Assembly (NCBI GenBank): GCA_040289475.1
Contig: PSLF01000002.1
Coordinates: forward strand, 124,001 to 188,000
From: Acidimicrobiia bacterium
GTDB taxonomy: Bacteria > Actinomycetota > Acidimicrobiia > ATN3 > PSLF01
Reading direction: 5' to 3'
DNA length: 64,000 nt
Below are positions 9,307 to 16,872 of this stretch, in pieces. Position 1 is the first letter of the stretch. Each line of letters opens with the position of its first letter. The notes beneath the pieces were generated by a model. The model searched no databases, was not told the origin of the DNA, and was given only the letters and a program-made list of their open reading frames with translations. A program made the position numbers and the translations under genes.

Positions 9307-11016
9307 GTGGAGACTTCGACTAGCCAAGAGGAATTCACTTCCGAGGAACGGGCTATCCTGTCCCGGTATTTTACGAACATCGATGGACCCGTTTTTGCCC
9401 TCGTAAACCTTCCCGAGGTGGTAAAAGGAGCTCTGTTCGCTCGATATTCCCGCTCGGAGAAAAGCCTGAAAAGGCTATTCCTCGATGAGTTCATCAACGA
9501 TAGAGGTAGCGGAGAGCGTGCACTTCGCGAGTATCTGGAAGGGGGGGATTCAGGTCGAGGGGCCGGTTACAACCAAGTAGGCGATGCAAGAGCACGTGAC
9601 CTGTATGACAGGATCTTTACCGAGTATGGGGACGACTCGGTCGCTCAACTAGGCGGTGCTCATCTGGGCTGTGAAAACGTGTCCAATATTGCCACCAAAA
9701 TTTTAGAGCGGGGGCGACTCATGGCTTACCTAGAGCAGTCTACCCGCTACATCCGGTACGACACCCGCCACCGCGGAAAGTTCCGGTACAAGTGCCCCCC
9801 AGAGCTTGATCTGCCGGAGATGAAAGATGCGCGGGGGATCTTTGAAGAGGTTTGCAAGGGGCTGTTCGAGCTGTACGCAGAGCTATACACGAAATTGTAC
9901 GAACATTTCGAGCATAAGTACCCCAAAAGAGCCGATGAGCCAGAGGGCGCCTATCGATCAGCCGTGAGGGCGAAGGTGTGCGACTCGCTCAGAGGACTGC
10001 TTCCTGCTGCCACACTCGCCAATGTTGGCGTCTTTGGAAGTGGACAAGCCTATGAGCGGCTTCTTCTACGACTGCTTTCCTCGCCGGTGAGCGAGGCAAG
10101 GATTTTGGGGAAGGAGATTCTTCACGAGCTAGAGAAGGTGATCCCTTCTTTCGTAAAGAGAGTCGAGATGGAAGGAAGGGGGGTCGACTGGCGGAGATAT
10201 TTATCGGAGACTCGCGATAGAGTCGCGGGCGCGGCCGCATTGCTCATCTCTTCCCACGGATTGAACGGTTCCAAGCAGGGGCAGGATGCCGTAGACAGAA
10301 CACTCTTATTGAGTTCTCAACGACCTACTGTCAATCTGGTGGACTTCGACCCTGAAGGTGAGCGAAAGATCGCAGCTGCAATTCTCTTTGACCACACCCC
10401 AGTATCCATGCATGAAGCTTTCCGAATTGCTCAGGGACTTGGCGCGGATGCCCTTGCGTTGCTCATAGCAGAGTATGTTGGCTCCCGGCGAAACCGTCGC
10501 CACCTCCCTGGACGGGCCTTTGAATCTACGTATTACACTTTCGAAGTCGTATCTGACTATGGCGCTTTTAGAGATCTACAAAGACACCGCATTCTTACCA
10601 TTGAGTGGCAGCCACTCTCTTCCAACCTCGGATTTTCAATGCCTGATGTCATAGCCGAAATAGGAGAGGAGAACCGCTGGAAAAGTGCGATGGAGTCGGC
10701 AGCAGACGCGTACTCTTTCATCGAGTCAGCGTCTAGAGTGGCTGCCTCTTATGTACTTCCCATGGCGTTTCGGTTGCGCTACCGTATGCAGCTCAATGCT
10801 AGAGAGGCGATTCACCTCATAGAGCTCAGAACATCTTCACAGGCCCATCCGGAGTACCGGGCGGTCTGCAGCGATATGGCCGAGCTTATTGGTAGGAGAG
10901 CGGGGCACTGGAACGTTTATCGAGCAATGCAGTTCAAAGGCGGTGATTTTGAAGATCTTGAGCGCAGGGAAGCAGAGATGCGGGCAGCAACGCGAAGGAA
11001 AGCGGTCGGGGGATGA
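9307..11016 (+). CDS. Tandem ThyX-like (FAD-dependent thymidylate synthase superfamily) protein
   Basis: At 569 residues this is about twice the length of ordinary ThyX (220-250). It reads as two ThyX-like halves. In the first half, R135-G-R ... E143-Q-S-T-R-Y aligns with the ThyX signature RHRxxSxNExSxRY but lacks the His and the middle Ser. In the second half, R426-H-R is intact but the E-x-S-x-R-Y part is missing; its end (LNAREAIHLIELR ... PEYR) matches the ThyX C-terminal pattern. True ThyX makes dTMP from dUMP with FAD. Whether this protein does so is doubtful from the motif losses. Start is GTG 9307; the ribosome-binding site is weak. A hairpin terminator follows. Confidence 0.8.
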   Translation: METSTSQEEFTSEERAILSRYFTNIDGPVFALVNLPEVVKGALFARYSRSEKSLKRLFLDEFINDRGSGERALREYLEGGDSGRGAGYNQVGDARARDLYDRIFTEYGDDSVAQLGGAHLGCENVSNIATKILERGRLMAYLEQSTRYIRYDTRHRGKFRYKCPPELDLPEMKDARGIFEEVCKGLFELYAELYTKLYEHFEHKYPKRADEPEGAYRSAVRAKVCDSLRGLLPAATLANVGVFGSGQAYERLLLRLLSSPVSEARILGKEILHELEKVIPSFVKRVEMEGRGVDWRRYLSETRDRVAGAAALLISSHGLNGSKQGQDAVDRTLLLSSQRPTVNLVDFDPEGERKIAAAILFDHTPVSMHEAFRIAQGLGADALALLIAEYVGSRRNRRHLPGRAFESTYYTFEVVSDYGAFRDLQRHRILTIEWQPLSSNLGFSMPDVIAEIGEENRWKSAMESAADAYSFIESASRVAASYVLPMAFRLRYRMQLNAREAIHLIELRTSSQAHPEYRAVCSDMAELIGRRAGHWNVYRAMQFKGGDFEDLERREAEMRAATRRKAVGG

Positions 11017-11071
11017 GGCGCGCTTGTTTTGGAATCCTATTGACTGGTCGCGTGTTTTGTCAGCGGCAGGA

Positions 11072-11114
11072 GAGGACACACCAGCTCGGCGAAGCTGGTA
11101 GACGTCCTCTTTGG
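11072..11114 (+). terminator. Hairpin terminator after the ThyX-like gene
   Basis: A long stem: outer arms GAGGAC (11072-11077) and GTCCTC (11104-11109), inner arms ACCAGCT (11080-11086) and AGCTGGT (11093-11099), loop CGGCGA, with a short internal loop. It is followed by TTT only, so it is a structured terminator or an RNA-stability element rather than a textbook U-tract terminator. Confidence 0.5.
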
Positions 11115-11179
11115 TTCCAAGAATGTTTGTCAATCATTGGGACTACTGGAGCTGAAGTCGCCTTGGAGGAGGAAGTTTA

Positions 11180-11713
11180 GTGGCGCGTTCAAGGAAGTCC
11201 GCAGCATCCAATTTTGATGATGATCTCGGGGACGCACGTGAGGACGTTGATCCCGAAGGCGGCGAGCCCGGCGACCTGGAAATAGAAGAAGACCTTTCAG
11301 AAGAGGATTTAGAAAACCTTGAGTTTGACGATGATATCGAACTTGACGAGGAGGTTATTGACGAGGACATAGAGGCTGATATCGAGAGCCTTGATGTCAA
11401 AGAAGATCTTGAAGAAGAGGTTGAAGAGGAAGAGGAAGAAGAAGAGGTTGAAGAGGACGAGGATAGAGAGCCTACCCTTGACGAGATTCTCAAAGAACGA
11501 AGCGGATTAGTTGAAATCGAGGGCGAAGAAGGGGACGAAGAAGAGGGCGAAGAAGACGACGAAGAGGAAAACGACTCTCTCACACGGCGAGTACTGCTAG
11601 GCGAGAAAGCTGAAATTGCAGAGGACGAGTTCGTATGCAAGTCATGTTTTTTGGTAAAGCATCGGACACAGCTGGCCGACTCTCGACGCCAGTTGTGCAG
11701 AGACTGTATCTGA
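11180..11713 (+). CDS. DUF4193-family protein with acidic expansion and CxxC zinc-ribbon end
   Basis: The C-terminal ~30 residues (FVCKSCFLVKHRTQLADSRR ... CRDCI) match the ending of actinobacterial DUF4193 proteins such as Rv2699c: two Cys pairs that probably bind zinc. The start is GTG 11180, 4 bases after GGAGGAGGAAG-like purines. The N-terminal ~145 residues are extraordinarily acidic, with runs of Glu and Asp, giving a protein longer (177 residues) than the ~100-residue mycobacterial relative. Function of the family is unknown. Acidic tails of this kind occur in proteins that contact RNA polymerase or nucleic-acid-binding partners, but that is speculation here. Confidence 0.82.
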   Translation: MARSRKSAASNFDDDLGDAREDVDPEGGEPGDLEIEEDLSEEDLENLEFDDDIELDEEVIDEDIEADIESLDVKEDLEEEVEEEEEEEEVEEDEDREPTLDEILKERSGLVEIEGEEGDEEEGEEDDEEENDSLTRRVLLGEKAEIAEDEFVCKSCFLVKHRTQLADSRRQLCRDCI

Positions 11714-11861
11714 GACTGGATCTCATCTGAGGAACATACTCAAAGACGCGCTCGGGTCGGTAGGAATACAGTCTTCTTCCCTGAGCTACGGATCGCTCAG
11801 GTTCAGGTTTCTGGATTCACTATTTGCCAAATTAGTCGTAAGCGCTGTCGCCGGAGCAGCT

Positions 11862-13364
11862 GTGGGCTTCGCTCTAGTGTGGGGAGGGCGGTGGTGGCTG
11901 GGAAGCGTTATAGGAATCGGGGCACTTTACACCTCGGTTAGAGGAGCATCTCGTCTTCGAGCCATTTCAGTCGGCCTGGTGTCCGGGGCCGCAGTGTTCG
12001 GAATCTCGAGCGAGTGGTCTAGGCTGTTCGGTGCGCACGCCTATTTGTCTCTCGTGGCCGCTCTATCGCTTTTCTGGGTGGCGTGCGTCGTCGTAGCCTC
12101 TTTTGCCCGAAGCGAAGTGCAGTCGCTTCTTTTGGGACCGTCTGCGATTGTCCTAGCCGAGCTGTTTCGAACGAGGTTTCCCCTCGGGGGATACGGCCTT
12201 GCCACGGTGTCTAATACCCAAATAGACGGCCCCTTGTCAAGAGCAGCAGTGGTGGTAGGGTCTGCCGGTGTCTCGGGGCTTGCAGCTGCTCTAGGGATAG
12301 CAGTTGTCACTTTATTGACTAAAGCGCTAAGCAGTGGATTTTCGAGGATAAAAGGACGAAGCAAGGGGTTTGTCTCCTCTGTAGTGGTTTCACTGGGATG
12401 TGTGATCATCGCTTTAGGACCATTGTTTTTTCCCGAAAGCAAAGTAGGAAGCCGCGGCTCGGTCGACGAATTGAACGACAACAGTTCGAGCAGGAAGTTG
12501 CGCGTTGCAGTTGTTCAGGTTTATGACGAGAATCGACCGCTCAGCGACGACGAGGAAGCTCGGGGTGCATTACTGACGTGGTTGAAGACCGAGACCGAGA
12601 AGTCAGCTGTAGCCCGTCCCGAGCTTGTTGTATGGCCCGAAGCATCCCTTGGATCCCATTTACTAGAAGGGGAATCGATGGCTGCAAGGGCCGTGAGAGA
12701 AGCGACCTCCAAAACGGGTGCTAGCCTCATCGCAAACGGTCAACCCCTCGGTGGAAGTCTCGATCGCTTCGTAAACAGAAACTACTTTTTTTCGTACACG
12801 GGACGCCTCGAGATGGTGTCAGACAAAGAAAAACTTGTTCCGTTTGGTGAGTATGTTCCATGGAGGTCTGCGTTACAACCTCGCATACGCTCACTTGAGC
12901 GGATACCGATAGATGGTGAACCGGGCCAGTGGAGACTATTTCGTCTAGGCGAGATAGGAATCGGTTCGGTTATCTGCTTTGAGTCGACTTTCTCTTACTA
13001 CATACGAGAACGAGTTCGCGCCGGGTCGGAGATAATCGTAGTAGAGACCAATAACCGGTCATTCGAGACATCGAGCTTGTCTCGGCAACACGTTTCGGCT
13101 AGCCGTATGCGGGCAATTGAAACCAGGCGATTCGTCGTGCACGCAGCACTGTCTGGGATCTCGGCGGTGATAAGACCCGACGGATCTATTCTGGAAAGTG
13201 CCGGACTCTTCGAGCGGAAAGTCCTGTTAGCAGACGTGGAGCCTTCAGGAGCATTGACACCGTATGTGCGATTCGGCGACTGGGCGCCTGGGGGTCTAGC
13301 GGCAGCCAGCATGATCCTCGGACTGGGCGCTCGGAAGCGGCTTCGTCCCGAGGCGAAGCTGTGA
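11862..13364 (+). CDS. lnt: Apolipoprotein N-acyltransferase
   Basis: The enzyme N-acylates the lipid-modified Cys of lipoproteins in the outer leaflet of the membrane. The N-terminal half has about six membrane segments; the C-terminal nitrilase-like domain has the expected Glu (VVWPEASLG), Lys (KEKLVPFGEYVP) and Cys (GSVICFESTF) triad. Start GTG 11862 has GGAG 6 bases upstream, but hydrophobic codons continue in frame upstream (FAKLVVSAVAGAA), so the first membrane helix may begin earlier at a non-standard codon. The stop overlaps the next start (GTGA). Several lipoproteins in this window are plausible substrates. Confidence 0.88.
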   Translation: MGFALVWGGRWWLGSVIGIGALYTSVRGASRLRAISVGLVSGAAVFGISSEWSRLFGAHAYLSLVAALSLFWVACVVVASFARSEVQSLLLGPSAIVLAELFRTRFPLGGYGLATVSNTQIDGPLSRAAVVVGSAGVSGLAAALGIAVVTLLTKALSSGFSRIKGRSKGFVSSVVVSLGCVIIALGPLFFPESKVGSRGSVDELNDNSSSRKLRVAVVQVYDENRPLSDDEEARGALLTWLKTETEKSAVARPELVVWPEASLGSHLLEGESMAARAVREATSKTGASLIANGQPLGGSLDRFVNRNYFFSYTGRLEMVSDKEKLVPFGEYVPWRSALQPRIRSLERIPIDGEPGQWRLFRLGEIGIGSVICFESTFSYYIRERVRAGSEIIVVETNNRSFETSSLSRQHVSASRMRAIETRRFVVHAALSGISAVIRPDGSILESAGLFERKVLLADVEPSGALTPYVRFGDWAPGGLAAASMILGLGARKRLRPEAKL

Positions 13365-14773
13365 TCGACCGCCGATTGGATACGCCAGGAGCAACATCTG
13401 CTGGCGGAAGCGAACCCGTAGGAGGCAGAGCGGCGATTGAGTTCACTGAGAGGTCGGGCCTAAGAGAGAGGAACACTTGGAAGCGGCTTTTGGGACCGAT
13501 TTTTACCTCGGCTGCTTCTGCAGTTGTACACCTCGTTTTCTTTTTTGTTTACTTTGACGGAGCACTTAGATCGGGCGGAGACACACCTGTATACGAAGAG
13601 TTGTCCCGAGGCTTCTGGACTAGCCACGGCATGACGCTAGGGGGAACGCCCTCGGCAACATACCCCCCTGTTTATCCGGCCTTTTTAGCGGCGTTGGCTC
13701 CCGGGAGCCGCCCAGGGGCGCTGCTGGCTACAGCTCAGTTGCTCGTTTCGGCCAGCATAGCCGGCGCCGTGTATTCGATCGCCAGGTATTGGTTCGGCGG
13801 TCAAGCGCCGCTCTTTGCCGGGATTCTCTCAGTCGTAGCGCCGCAACTACCGTTCTGGGCTGGATTTGTACTAAGTGACACTTTAGGTATCGCTCTCGGG
13901 ATATGGGGAGTCTGGGGAGTAGTGGCAGCCCTAGCGTGCGCAGCGACAGAGCGAAAGCGCAATTGGAAGACTGTTTTGTTGGCTGCTGTAGGGGGGATCT
14001 TAGTTGCCTTGGCAATCCTTACCCGTCCCCTCAACGCTCCCGCACTTCTGTTCACATCAGGGGGATTGTTTTGGACAGTTCGCAACGGGAGATATTGGCC
14101 AAAGTGGGATGCCTGGGACTCTGTCAATAGGGCTAAGCTCAGCATTGTGCGGCTGGGATTGGTCTTCTTTATCGCTATGTCGCTTCCGATAGCTGTTTGG
14201 ACAACGAGAAATGCCATCGAAATGAAGGCCTTCATCCCGCTCTCGACCAGAGCAGGCTGGCAGCTCTGGCAAGGGGTTTTGTGGGATTTGCATGGTCGAG
14301 GCACTGTAGGAAAGGACGTATACTACCCAGACGAAGCCGGAGGAATGGGAGAAGTCGAGGCAGACAGGTATCTCATTCGACGATCGTTGTCAGAGATCCA
14401 AAGAAATCCGGCTAGATTCGCACGAAAGTTTTCCACAAAGGTAGCCTTTCTCTGGCTTCCCACTGCGCCGGGGCTGGGGCTAGGAATGCTCCTATCGGGG
14501 ATGTACTTTTGGGTAGTAGCGGGGTTGACGGCTGTAGCGGTGTTTGCAACCCCTACTCACCGGGGTGTCGTGGCGTTTGGGTTAGGAGCCTTGGGTGTTA
14601 CCGTGGCGGTAGGAGTTACTATTCTCGATCCCGACTATCGGTATAGACTTCCCCTTTTGGTGCTGCTACTAGCGCCGGCCGGTTGTGGTTTGGAAGTTCT
14701 GTGGGACAGGATGAGAAGACTATACTCGCTAGGCGCTGCGCGAGGAGTCCAACATGACAGAAACGCCTCCTAA
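13361..14773 (+). CDS. ArnT/PMT-like polytopic membrane glycosyltransferase
   Basis: This 470-residue protein has a polar N-terminus of ~45 residues, then about ten membrane helices. After the first helix comes the acidic extracytoplasmic loop GGDTPVYEELSRGFW and the aromatic/Pro stretch ATYPPVYPAFLA, as in GT-C family (PMT_2/ArnT-like) transferases that use polyprenyl-phosphate sugars. The D-x-x-x-Y-E motif supplies the likely catalytic Asp/Glu. It overlaps lnt by 4 bases and the next gene by 20, so the three are one operon. Acceptor and sugar are unknown; lipoprotein or lipid glycosylation would fit the linkage to lnt, as mycobacterial lnt is fused or linked to a Dol-P-Man synthase. Confidence 0.72.
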   Translation: MIDRRLDTPGATSAGGSEPVGGRAAIEFTERSGLRERNTWKRLLGPIFTSAASAVVHLVFFFVYFDGALRSGGDTPVYEELSRGFWTSHGMTLGGTPSATYPPVYPAFLAALAPGSRPGALLATAQLLVSASIAGAVYSIARYWFGGQAPLFAGILSVVAPQLPFWAGFVLSDTLGIALGIWGVWGVVAALACAATERKRNWKTVLLAAVGGILVALAILTRPLNAPALLFTSGGLFWTVRNGRYWPKWDAWDSVNRAKLSIVRLGLVFFIAMSLPIAVWTTRNAIEMKAFIPLSTRAGWQLWQGVLWDLHGRGTVGKDVYYPDEAGGMGEVEADRYLIRRSLSEIQRNPARFARKFSTKVAFLWLPTAPGLGLGMLLSGMYFWVVAGLTAVAVFATPTHRGVVAFGLGALGVTVAVGVTILDPDYRYRLPLLVLLLAPAGCGLEVLWDRMRRLYSLGAARGVQHDRNAS

Positions 14774-15716
14774 GTCGAATTCTAGCCAAGACGATCGCAT
14801 CGCCGGGAAATCTTCTGAATTTGCGGCAAGCGCTCAGGACGAGGGCAATGCTTCCGAGTCGAAAGTTAGGCTTTCACATTCATTAGCAGAAATTGCTCTC
14901 TATTTGCCGATCGGGTTGGCTTCGCTGGCCAGAGAGGCTGCAGAGCGACTGCTGGCAGAGGGAACAGTGCGGGGGGAGACCGAGGTACGCAGAGCTCGAA
15001 ACGCGTTGGAGAACGAAATTGAAATAGCACGCTCTGTTGGAAGAGCCCGTGTTCGCCGCATACTTGAAGACTCGACCTCAAGGTTCGACCATCCGCCATT
15101 GAGTATTTTGGCGGAGACAGCACGTGCTGTGGCAGAGAAGGGTCGCCAGGTACTGCAGGAAGCCCAAGGGAAGGCGGAAGGTTCCGCGTTTTTAGGAATT
15201 ATGCGAATTTCAGGGGGTACTGAAAAGGCGAGTCAAGGTGGGGGTCAGAGGGATCAACTTCGCGGAAAAGGGCTGGCCAGTTTGAAAACTGCTCAGCGAG
15301 CAGCGGCCTCCAAGGTGCTGAAGGCGAGGTTCAACGGCGTTGGGAACACCACTAATAGTGACAATGCAACTTCGGGTAGCACAGATGGTGAGGTTCTAAG
15401 AGTCACCTTCGCAGATGACTTCAACGAAGAAGAGGTTTCGCAGCCCTTGTCGACAGAAGTGGCGAGCGGCGACAGCGAATCTTTGTTTAACAGTACCGAT
15501 TCTTCGACTAAACTCCCACCTCGACCCTCTTCTCTTACGGACTACGACTCTCTTTCGGCACAACAAATCGTTGCCAGGCTGGGAGGGCTCTCCGAGGAGG
15601 AGCTGAATGCCGTTTTAGAGTATGAGAAGTCCACAAAGTCTCGAGCAGCCGTAATTGAGCGTGTTTGCCAGGAGCTAGCTTCTAGAGGCTCAGGTGATTC
15701 GGGAAACTCAGCATAA
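14754..15716 (+). CDS. Unknown protein with helical middle and C-terminal YxxL...LSxxEL helical domain
   Basis: This 320-residue protein has a Ser/Glu-rich disordered start, a helical region (REAAERLLAEGTVRGETEVRR and following) and a long disordered linker. It ends in a compact helical domain (YDSLSAQQIVARLGGLSEEEL ... EKSTKSRAAVIERV). That ending resembles a short domain seen at the ends of actinobacterial proteins including some called lipid-droplet associated; this is from memory and no enzymatic function follows. It starts inside the glycosyltransferase gene and lies 6 bases before the GNAT-Nudix gene, so it belongs to that operon. Confidence 0.68.
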   Translation: MTETPPKSNSSQDDRIAGKSSEFAASAQDEGNASESKVRLSHSLAEIALYLPIGLASLAREAAERLLAEGTVRGETEVRRARNALENEIEIARSVGRARVRRILEDSTSRFDHPPLSILAETARAVAEKGRQVLQEAQGKAEGSAFLGIMRISGGTEKASQGGGQRDQLRGKGLASLKTAQRAAASKVLKARFNGVGNTTNSDNATSGSTDGEVLRVTFADDFNEEEVSQPLSTEVASGDSESLFNSTDSSTKLPPRPSSLTDYDSLSAQQIVARLGGLSEEELNAVLEYEKSTKSRAAVIERVCQELASRGSGDSGNSA

Positions 15717-15722
15717 AAAAGC

Positions 15723-16793
15723 ATGAGAGTCTCCATACGCCTCGCGTCGAAGAGGGACCTCGACGCAATCAAAGATCTTTATCGTGTCGCAGTATCCGAG
15801 CAAGAGTGTTTGAAGCCCGGATGGGCCGTTCAGGCGGATTGGGGATCGCAAGCCTTCAAAGTAATCGAGGCCACGGTACTTCAGGGGGTTCTGGAAGGTT
15901 TTCCTGTTACGACATTTGTCTGCGACATCGATTCCGTAATAGTCGGATACGCTATCGCTAGTCTCGAGCCATTCCCTGGCGGGGTTTTGGACGGAAAATC
16001 CATGCGCCTCAGGCTGAGGCACCTCTTTGTCGACGAGGAAGCCCGCGGCGTAGGTGTGGGAGAAGTCCTGCTGGCAGCCGCGGCTAAGTGGGGGCGAGCT
16101 AGAGGGGCTGGGGTGTGTGAGGTTGAGGTGCTTCCCGGTCACCGTGCTGCGAAGAACTTCTGCGAAGCCCATGCCCTCAAAGCGCGAGCTATAACAATGA
16201 GTGGATTGATAGAAGAGGTTCTTGGGTGCATAGAACTCGACTCGGACGAAGCTTCTATGATCGACGCATGTGTGAGAACAGCTCTAGAGCGACCTGCACA
16301 CGAAATCGTCGACCAAAGAAGTATTGCGGCAGGATGCGTAGTTGTGCAGGAGGGACGAGTACTTGTCGCCCGACGAAGCGAACGACCCTTTGAAGGATAT
16401 TGGAGCATCCCGGGGGGGATCCCGGAGCCGGGCGAAACTCTCTTAGAGTGTGCACGTCGGGAGCTCGAAGAAGAAACCGGGATTCATGCTGAGATCATAG
16501 GAATCGCAGGCGTCGCTGAGCGATTCTGGGGGAGGAGTAACGATGGGCAGAAGCATTTCACTATAGTAAACTTTTTGGCTTTACCGGCAATGCTTTCAAG
16601 CGCGACTAGCCTGAAAACCAATTTGGATGCGGATACGGACGCAGCCTGGGTCTTGCCGGAATCGATACCGGAGCCATCTGTACCAGGAGTGGCCGAATTC
16701 TTAAGATTGATCAAACCGGCTGTTGAGGCGTCAATGAAACGCGAGCCGTTACCACCAGCAGTCTATTCTCCGCCGGCGGGCGGGGATTTTTAG
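15723..16793 (+). CDS. GNAT acetyltransferase-Nudix hydrolase fusion
   Basis: This 356-residue protein has two domains. Residues ~1-165 are GNAT-like: an N-terminal IRLASKRDLDAIKDLYRVAV and an acetyl-CoA loop region (LRHLFVDEEARGVGVGEVLL). Residues ~200-340 are a Nudix hydrolase with a complete Nudix box, GGIPEPGETLLECARRELEE followed by ETGI, giving the metal-binding REXXEE. GNAT domains transfer acyl groups from CoA; Nudix enzymes hydrolyse nucleoside diphosphates linked to another group. The fusion suggests both act on one metabolite or repair route, but no substrate can be named. It is the last gene of the lnt operon and converges with the Kelch gene. Confidence 0.85.
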   Translation: MRVSIRLASKRDLDAIKDLYRVAVSEQECLKPGWAVQADWGSQAFKVIEATVLQGVLEGFPVTTFVCDIDSVIVGYAIASLEPFPGGVLDGKSMRLRLRHLFVDEEARGVGVGEVLLAAAAKWGRARGAGVCEVEVLPGHRAAKNFCEAHALKARAITMSGLIEEVLGCIELDSDEASMIDACVRTALERPAHEIVDQRSIAAGCVVVQEGRVLVARRSERPFEGYWSIPGGIPEPGETLLECARRELEEETGIHAEIIGIAGVAERFWGRSNDGQKHFTIVNFLALPAMLSSATSLKTNLDADTDAAWVLPESIPEPSVPGVAEFLRLIKPAVEASMKREPLPPAVYSPPAGGDF

Positions 16794-16872
16794 GGGCGAT
16801 CGCGAGCTTTCTGTCAGTAGAAACGAGACAAACGCAGAGAATTGCAAGGCGGTTACCGGTTTCGTACAGCAC

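Noticed and set aside
11143-11640. Long minus-strand frame giving an almost pure serine protein
   Set aside because: It is the complement of the Glu/Asp codon runs of the DUF4193 gene; a composition artefact.
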